This document shows positions 54,001 to 60,000 of a stretch of 60,000 nt of DNA, one piece after another. The first letter of the stretch is position 1. Each line of letters opens with the position of its first letter. The translations under genes were made by a program, and so were the position numbers. The stretch is from Chrysomallon squamiferum (Eukaryota > Mollusca > Gastropoda > Neomphalida > Peltospiridae), in the NCBI GenBank assembly GCA_012295275.1, contig CM022671.1:32495927-32555926 (forward strand). Direction: 5' to 3'. The notes below the pieces were generated by a model. The model worked only from the letters and a program-made list of their open reading frames with translations. It was not told the origin of the DNA and ran no database searches.

Positions 54001-56926
54001 TGTGAAAAAAAAATGCAAAAAATAAATTTTGGAAATGACATCTGTATACTTTAGTTGCATAGTTATATATAAGGGAAAAGTTTACAAGTAATTGCATACT
54101 GTTATGTTCTGACAAATACTTCCAAAATAATCTTAATAAAAAATGTAAATTTAATTTGTATAATATGATAGCATTTGGAAAGAATGCAGATAACATATTT
54201 AACTGTATTTTCCAACTAAATATTAAAAATTAACATTACGAAGAAATTTAAAAGTAATTTGTCTAATATAGATGCTAAAAAAATGTATGGGAATTTGTTT
54301 TAAATTTGAAATCTGTATTATGTTATATTTAAATTGAACATAACAAAATAACTTTAATAAAGAATTTAAACATAATTCATATAATAAAATACTCTAGATG
54401 AACGTAATATGTGGACTGAAATTTTTAAAATTATGTTTTGATGTGTATTATATTGCAGTCAAATACCAAGGTTTTGACACTGAATCTTCAGGACAACTGG
54501 CTGGGCACTGAAGGAGGACTGGCTGCTTGTGAAATGCTCAAAGACAACTGTTTCATCACTGATCTGGTGAATTTTAATACTTGAACTCTCTGGTGTTTTT
54601 TATCTCAGCTGTTAATAAAATAAGTACAATAGTGGTAAACTGATCAGTGCTGAAATGTTAGAAAAATAAATCGTTATTTGATTTTTATCAGATGTATTTG
54701 AAAAAAAAAAAAACATTCCCTTTATATATCTGTTATATTTTGGCAAAATGACATCAGTAACTGACAAATGTCACATTTGGGGATTAGGTATTATCATTGT
54801 TATGTTGTTTTTCATTTCTTAGAAATTAGTTGGGGTTTTTTAAGGTAGAAAATTATTGTTATTTTTTAAATTTATTATAGTTTTATTAGATATTTCCAAT
54901 CAAGGTACTATTTTTGTTTATTTATTTATCTATCTATTATTATTATTATTATTATTAATAGTAGTAGTAGTAGTAGTAGTAGTAATATTTTAGCTTTTAT
55001 TTATTAACTTTTTAAAACTATTTTGTTATTATATATTTTTCTCTATTAGAGTATCACTGAACATACATTTACTGAATACTTCTTTGTTTTGTCAAGGATC
55101 TGTCAGACAACAGACTGGGAATTGAAGTTGCTGAAGCATTTTGTCACATAATTACCCACAACGACACCTTACAAAGAGTCACACTTGCAGGTTAGTACAT
55201 TCGACCTTTCATACAGTCATCCCTCCATCCATCCATCCATCCATCCATCCATCTAAAATTACCTTAGACCAAAACATTATTATTTGTATGGAGATACATT
55301 TACAGACAGGTAGATATACATATAGAGAGAGATGGATGGATGAATATATAACATAAATTTTATAGGTTTATTAATTATTATTTTTGGTTAATTTTCAGGT
55401 AAAAATACAAAATATGAAAAACATTCAGGCAAAAACAAGGATCTAATTGTATTCAAAAATTAAGTAATGTTATGATTTGTTTTTATTTTTATGTTAGTCG
55501 AAACAAACAAAAAGATGATACAGAAATTTTCTTCTAATTATAGGAAATGAATTTGATGATAAAGCAGCAGTGTTCTTTGCAGATGCTTTGTTAGTAAGTT
55601 GACTGAGATCAGCAGTTTGATAATGTGCTTAAAGAAAATAAAATTCAATACTTTAAAAGTGTAACCAGACGCTGGTTTTAATTAATCATCAAAGCTGCAT
55701 TTGTCAGTGTAAATAATAGGAAGGTTTCAGTACAACGAGAAAAACATTAATGTCAATCCACAAGATATAATCTATATTTTAAAGCATGACACAATAGTAT
55801 CAAATTGCTGATCTTATTTTTTTAATGTATTTTTAACTGAAACGGAATTTGTTTGTTTTGAGTCAAGAAAGTTTAATGTGTGCATAATATGGTATTAACA
55901 ACTAGTATAAATTCCTTTTAGATCTTTCCACATAAAGCCTTGAAACAAAAATCAAAATATTTTAATTTTTTTAAAATAAAATCAACCTTTCCTAATGATG
56001 AAGTGTATGACATAAGCATCTCATTGTGGATATTGTTATAACAGCCCTGCAAAGAAGAAGGAATGAATGGTGGTATTTCTCCCTTTGTTGTTCTGTGGGA
56101 AAACTGTAAATACATCTGAGAGATTGATAGAAACTGTAACCTAATGATTAATCTGTGACAATATATTTATCTTTTTTTATAATAAAAAAGCATGAGATAA
56201 GATCTCTGAGGCTCACATAAACAGATTAGAAAAACCTTATAATTAGAACGTTGGCAGTAATCAATCATGTTTTATACTATGACAGGAATAACATTTGATT
56301 AAACATTTTATATAACAGCTAAGACTTTTTAATTCAAAACTTTTTAGTGATCAGACTTGCATAGCTATAGTTATAATGTTCATTGCTATGTAGCAGAACA
56401 TTCAGAGACTGATTTCCCAGAAAACAAAAGTTTTCAGAAATATTTTGGAATTATTTGGCATATTGACATGTTTATGGTGTACTGTGAAAGAATAATTAAT
56501 TATTTTAACAAGTTGCAAAATAAAAAATATACATATATAAATTAATAAATAATAATAATAATAATAATTAAAACAAAGTAAAATGAATTTATTTTTGAAT
56601 AGAATAATATCTAATCATTTGAAAGGAACTGATGATCTGTAGTAACAGTAAAAATAATTTAATATTTAATATTTATTTTTTATTTTCCTCTCTGCAGACC
56701 ACAAAATTGGAATATCTAAATCTGAGTCACAATCACTTTGGTGAAGCGGCTGGGATTGTCTTAGGACCAGCAATCTCTGAAAATCTCACACTCAAAGAAT
56801 TGGACATTAGCTGGAACCATCTACGCAGGAAAGGTGCCATAGCTGTTGCCATGGGAATCAAGGTACAAATCCTGCTGAGTTAATTAGACGTGATATAGCT
56901 AATGTTTACAAAATAGTTAGTATACA

Positions 56927-56959
<33 letters not shown>

Positions 56960-59655
56960 GTGGTGGTGATGGTGATGATGATGATGATGATGATGATAAT
57001 GATAATTATAATAATAGTAATGATAATAAATGATAGTGTTCAGAAAGATGTAGCAGTTAATTTGTTTTCATTACTGTATTGACTTTTGGCCTAAAAACTT
57101 GATTTTCTGTTTTTATTTTATGGAAAGGTGGATATATATATATAAAAGGCTGTTCACAGGTAATTACAAAGTCAGTGCCACATTTTGATTCAACACATAC
57201 TTCCCACTGCCAGCTGTTTTGGGGAAAATTGCCTATTTTTATGCCTATATTCAAAAAAATATTAAATAATATGCAAATAAGACACTGATTCATTATCTAG
57301 CATGTCGAGATAGGGTTAAGTGACACCAGCAAGTTTTTCCTTTCAGACACTTAATAACTTAATATTAAAATATGTAGTGAAACAAATATTTCCTTGTTGT
57401 AGACAAATGTGTTCATGAAGAAAGTGAACCTGTCGTGGAATGGGTTTGGTCTGGAAGGAGCAATAGGAATCGCAGATGCTCTGAGAGGAAACTCAGTTCT
57501 CGAGGAGCTGGATATCACGTAACTTTTTTTTAAAATTTAAAATGTTTACACTCTGTTGTGTTTCTAAGTTACAGTCAGACCTCTTTTTAATGTACCCCAG
57601 GATAATGCCATCCATGTTTATTAACCCAAAATTGCTTGAGCAGCCATTGTCTGTGTTTAAATATAAATAAATTTACCTCATTTTACTATTCTCCAGCTAT
57701 CAGCTATCTGTTAAAAAGTTATAAAATTATTCATTAAACTAACAACAGCTGAACTTGCACATGTTGCAAAATGTGGTGCACAAAGTAAAACTCTTTGTAC
57801 ATTCCAACTCACTGTTATGCATCAATGCCTGTGTTATAAAGAGGTTTGACAATAAATCTTGATTTCACATAGTATATGTAAACTGAACAGGGAAAAACAT
57901 CAATGATATAAATAAATCTGCATTAAAATTTGTTAAGAAAAATTACCACATAATTACTGCAATAGATAAAATCATTGTTAAAGTGTACCTATGGAGAGAT
58001 GAAGAAATAGTCTAAATACATTCTGCTTTCTTCCAAGTTGTGTTTTATTTGTCTTTTGCCATTTAATTTGATTTAATAATGAACTAAAACAAAAAAAAAG
58101 AGAGTAGAGCTTCAGATATATCTGGCTGCCATGTTTCTGTTGTCATAACACTGTCAGGTACAGGACAGATATGTTTGCTCTAAAGCTTCTTCTAGCAGTC
58201 AGTCAGTCAGATGTACATCACAAATCCAGTTGTAAAGAGATGAAATGGCAGCATTCATGTGTTCTGAACAACATTATTTTATTATTACAATTTGTTACAA
58301 GTGATAATAGGTCACACACAACAATAACTTGGAAGTATAAAGAATTTTATTAGACCATTTAGTCACCCTGCCACAGGTACACTTTAAAATAGATTTCACT
58401 GAATTTAGCATTTATAATTAATCATTACGACTAATTATAATCACTACTACTTAAATACTGAAAAACTAATTTAATCATGTCCAGATTTTATTTAATTATG
58501 GGATAATAAAAATCGCTGAAAAGAAGAAAAAAAGAAAAATTAGCATTTTGGTTTTTAAATGATTGCATAAAATCTCACAATGAATAATTCTGATGTCAGT
58601 TACCAAGCTTGCTTTAAACCATTGTACTCTGTATTCTCAACTTGTGATTTTCAAGAAATAACCGCATCACCACGGAAGGTGCTGTTCTGATTGGAAAAGG
58701 TTTGTCGTCTAATGAAACGCTGCAGGTGTTGAAGATGGGGAAGAACCCCATGCAGACTGGTGGGTGCTGGGCAATCTGTCAGGCAATACTTCGCAATCCT
58801 GGCTGTGTCATCAGACAGCTAGACTTCTCTGTGAGTAATTTTACATCAGTTTAATTACAAGTCCATGAACTACAGCAGTACACTGTCTGTATTAGAATTA
58901 CAACAAAAAACCAGTATGAAATTCCTATTTAATATTTAATACAGGTACACATACCATTTTCCAGAATCCTTGGTTTCAAAGTCTTTTCAGATTGTCACTG
59001 TTTCCAAACCAAAATGTGTTAAATAATAATAATTCAAGAAGACATATTTGTACTAGTAAATTATATACCTCCCAAGCACTGGTAGAAACAACTAATAATA
59101 AACATAAATTTAATGATTAAATGAAATGTATTTATTACTATAAATGTTACAATATTTCTTTTAATTAAACATATATTTTACATAAGATATATCACAGATT
59201 CTCATCTTGAGCTGTAACACCCAGTTCAGTTATTGTATATGGTATATATTTATAAATGCTTATAACATCAATGTCAGCTGTGTTTGTCCATGAATGGTGT
59301 AAATTTCAACCTACAGGATGACAACCTTCAAAATGAGGCACTGAAAAAAAAAAAAAAAAAACAAGGTTAAGAACCATTAATATATATTAATCATATATTT
59401 TTATCCCTCCAGGATATTCTTGTAAATAATGACTTCAACGAAATCTTCCGTAAGGTTCAGGAGCAAATCCCTGACATTAAGATGGTACACGGAGGCATGG
59501 AGCCTCCACTCAAACCCAAGGTCAGGGTCCATCCAATGGTCAAACTGGTCACTTACATTGAGAAGAACAACTTGAGACTGGTGGACTTCTTCAATAAGTT
59601 TGACAAGGACAAGAGTATGAGTGTCACTCACGATGAGTTCAAAGAAGGCATTCAA
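28618..59655 (+). CDS. LRRC74: LRRC74A/B-like leucine-rich repeat protein with EF-hand (3' end outside window)
   Basis: Coding exons: 28,618-29,187, 50,705-50,891, 51,302-51,474, 54,459-54,566, 55,097-55,190, 55,545-55,594 (plus or minus one base), 56,698-56,862, 57,403-57,518, 58,656-58,830 and 59,413-59,655. The exons join in one frame for 627 codons; the last ends at a donor (GTATGT), so more exons lie to the right. Residues 1-250 are a low-complexity, charged, serine/arginine-rich extension. Conserved sequence starts near 262 with TAYIEACKLIGVIPASYFLRHM, then ribonuclease-inhibitor-type LRRs such as LNLQDNWLGTEGG, LDLSDNRLGIE-type, YLNLSHNHFGEAAG, ELDISWNHLRRKGA, KVNLSWNGFGLEGA and NNRITTEGA. 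A canonical EF-hand loop is at 610-621 (DKDKSMSVTHDE). This order matches vertebrate LRRC74A/B as I remember it. Those proteins are poorly characterised (testis-enriched). The first intron is about 21.5 kb. A vs B orthology was not resolved. Confidence 0.9.
29735..30115. repeat. Degenerate repeat with motif (A)ACAGACAAAAATTTAATATTT
   Basis: A motif close to AACAGACAAAAATTTAA recurs irregularly about every 30-60 bp, with substitutions and indels. It reads as an old, decayed minisatellite. Confidence 0.45.
31510..31850. repeat. TG/TATG/TGTA-rich simple repeat region
   Basis: Interrupted GTGT, ATGT and GTATGTAG units. The open frames across it are low complexity (C, V, Y, M) and are not genes. 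Confidence 0.8.
34421..34790. repeat. AT dinucleotide tract and TAA trinucleotide tract
   Basis: A TA tract at about 34,421-34,493 and a TAA tract at about 34,732-34,788. Confidence 0.9.
34921..35255. repeat. 33-bp minisatellite, about 10 copies
   Basis: The unit is built around TTATACAGAATGCTGAACCC and then AGGGTAAAAG. Ten copies of GAATGCTGA occur at 33-bp spacing. Because 33 is a multiple of three and the unit lacks stops in one frame on each strand, it creates open frames on both strands (11-residue period, IIQNAEPRVKV on plus). It sits in intron 1 of the LRRC74-like gene, so coding use is unlikely. Confidence 0.9.
37480..37580. repeat. TCTA/TCTG tetranucleotide repeat
   Basis: Interrupted TCTATCTATCTG units. 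Confidence 0.8.
39748..40285. repeat. Minisatellite, about 50-60 bp unit, about 10 copies
   Basis: The unit is a variable GT tract, then CTGAGTGTGAACATAC, ATGCATGTATGAAAGGATTG. About ten copies differ mainly in GT-tract length and a few substitutions. Long frames on both strands are repeat artefacts. Confidence 0.88.
40530..41200. repeat. Diverged repeat (about 105-205 bp spacing) around GATTACAAACTGTCAT
   Basis: The core TTACAAACTGTCAT, followed by TCAC and then TCCACCCATTC and a T-rich tail, recurs at about 40,650, 40,800 (CACAAACTGCCAT), 40,960 and 41,160, with a partial relative near 40,545. A T-run of over 40 (about 41,029-41,075) interrupts it. Confidence 0.6.
41526..41602. repeat. AAC trinucleotide then AAAT tetranucleotide tract
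   Basis: CAACAACAA run at about 41,526-41,571, then AAATAAAT to about 41,602. Confidence 0.9.
41683..41996. mobile_element. Non-autonomous DNA transposon (MITE), pogo/Tigger-like
   Basis: A 314-bp segment with imperfect terminal inverted repeats. The left end reads CAGGTACCAGACCAATTATC; the right end, reverse-complemented, reads AAGGTACTGGACCAATTATT. Both ends are flanked by TA, the target duplication of the Tc1/mariner/pogo superfamily. The interior (ATTCCGAATTTCTGG, TTTTCTGGTACC) has no coding frame. The superfamily assignment is inferred from TA flanks and terminal style. Confidence 0.7.
42005..42128. repeat. TAA tract and AAAAT pentamer/hexamer tract
   Basis: TAA units at about 42,005-42,034, then AAAATA units at about 42,054-42,126. 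Confidence 0.9.
42838..42945. repeat. Short tandem repeat of about 22 bp, five copies
   Basis: Five units of CAGTGT(G/A)AAGATCTAGTCA(C/T)CC, the last diverging. Each contains AGATCT. Confidence 0.88.
44560..44632. repeat. CT tract followed by CA tract
   Basis: CT units at about 44,562-44,584 and CA units at about 44,592-44,632. Confidence 0.92.
44985..45475. repeat. Tandem duplication, about 210-240 bp, of a TG-rich module
   Basis: The non-simple core GCAAAAGTTTGAGTGTATGT occurs at about 45,015 and 45,224. Both copies continue through ATGCATGCATATAATG, ACCTATCTGTGAAGGTG and GTGTGGATTTACTTATG. The second copy is longer by extra TGTG units. Confidence 0.85.
46430..46459 (+). CDS. Candidate alternative first coding exon of the LRRC74-like gene
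   Basis: ATG TCT GCT GTA AAC AGA ... CGG is followed by a near-perfect donor, GTAAGT, at 46,460. It is 10 codons and ends in phase 0, so it splices in frame to the acceptor at 50,704, giving MSAVNRLTTR then TISRASSRKSRQG. As an internal exon after 29,187 it would break the frame (34 bases from the nearest acceptor), so a separate promoter and start is the better reading. It would yield a shorter isoform lacking the 190-residue extension. Confidence 0.4.
46476..46665. repeat. TGTA tetranucleotide array
   Basis: About 190 bp of TATG/TCTG units immediately 3' of the splice donor at 46,460. Confidence 0.93.
49384..49491. repeat. AAAC, AAAT and AAT tracts in series
   Basis: Three adjoining simple repeats with a shared A-rich backbone. 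Confidence 0.92.
50949..51001. repeat. GA dinucleotide tract
   Basis: GA repeat in intron 2 of the LRRC74-like gene. Confidence 0.92.
51475..53235. repeat. 57-61 bp minisatellite grown from the exon/intron boundary
   Basis: About 24 regular copies (51,805-53,225) of GAAATGAAAGCTGTAGCTAT, then ACTGTGTGTGTTATATCTGT, then AAAATAGTATAGTAGCCCTT. They are preceded by four or so decayed copies at about 51,530-51,780. The unit start matches the 3' end of the upstream LRRC74-like exon (GGAATGAAAGCTATAGCTATGTCACTTGTT) and its continuation resembles the intron start (GTGAGTGTCTGTCTG). The decayed copies keep TCACTTGTC or TCACTTGT, so they are intermediates. The array sits wholly in the intron after 51,474. 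Confidence 0.85.
54957..54985. repeat. AGT/GTA trinucleotide tract
   Basis: Follows a TTA tract; intron 4 of the LRRC74-like gene. Confidence 0.85.
56926..57005. repeat. AAT tract followed by GGT/GAT tract
   Basis: Compound trinucleotide repeat in an intron of the LRRC74-like gene. Confidence 0.88.
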
Positions 59656-59935
59656 GTATGTTGTTGTTTTCAAGTTAGCGTAATGTGTAGAATATTTTAG
59701 ACATTTGTAGTAAAATATGTCTTCAAAAGTTGTAGAACAATAACAGTTCTAAATAACAGTCTAAATGTAGTGTATTATAATATTTATTTATTTAGAGAGT
59801 GCAAAAAACAAACATTTTTTAAAAATATTGTAGATGAAAGATGAAGAATTTTGTTATTATTATATATTAATTAATTAATAGTTTATTAATTTACCTGTAT
59901 ACTTATTTATTTTAATTTATTATTGATGTTAATTT

Positions 59936-60000
59936 TATTTTATTTTATTTTATTTTATTTTATTTTATTTTATTATATTATATTTTATTTTATTTTATTT
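59936..60000. repeat. TTTTA pentanucleotide tract at the right edge
   Basis: ATTTT units running off the window, inside an LRRC74-like intron. Confidence 0.9.

Overview
This is a 60 kb window of animal nuclear DNA. It is very AT-rich, with split genes using GT-AG introns, long introns and many micro- and minisatellites. Two of the recognisable genes belong to ciliary or sperm-type families (a CABCOCO1/C1a-32-like protein and an LRRC74-like protein) and one to meiotic/DNA repair (RAD51C). The overall texture suggests a lophotrochozoan, possibly a mollusc, but that is inference; no sequence here fixes the phylum.

Layout. 1-3,300: 5' coding exon of an unidentified minus-strand gene that runs off or ends to the left. 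3,930-9,215: plus-strand RAD51C, rebuilt from seven coding exons (368 aa). 9,619-14,518: minus-strand CABCOCO1/C1a-32 homologue (nine coding exons, 281 aa), tail-to-tail with RAD51C. 14,600-17,255: plus-strand gene for an unrecognised 271-aa single-pass membrane protein, head-to-head with CABCOCO1 over a gap of about 0.1 kb. 17.3-21.2 kb: no gene recognised. 21,193-22,923 (minus) and 24,406-26,331 (plus): two small secreted proteins of an unrecognised family, divergently transcribed, with matching three-exon structures and related sequences. 28,618 to beyond the right edge: a large plus-strand LRRC74A/B-like gene (ten coding exons in the window, 627 codons so far), including a first intron of about 21.5 kb filled with repeats.

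Most useful points. (1) The divergent secreted pair is short, cysteine-poor and split into small exons; I recognise no family. (2) In the LRRC74-like gene, a 57-61 bp minisatellite (about 24 regular copies) appears to have grown from the gene's own exon/intron boundary at 51,474. (3) A candidate alternative first exon for the same gene lies at 46,430-46,459 in the correct phase. (4) A 314-bp MITE-like element with terminal inverted repeats and TA flanks sits at 41,683-41,996.

Exon ends were placed by reading frame, splice consensus and, where possible, remembered family sequence. They were not checked against transcripts.
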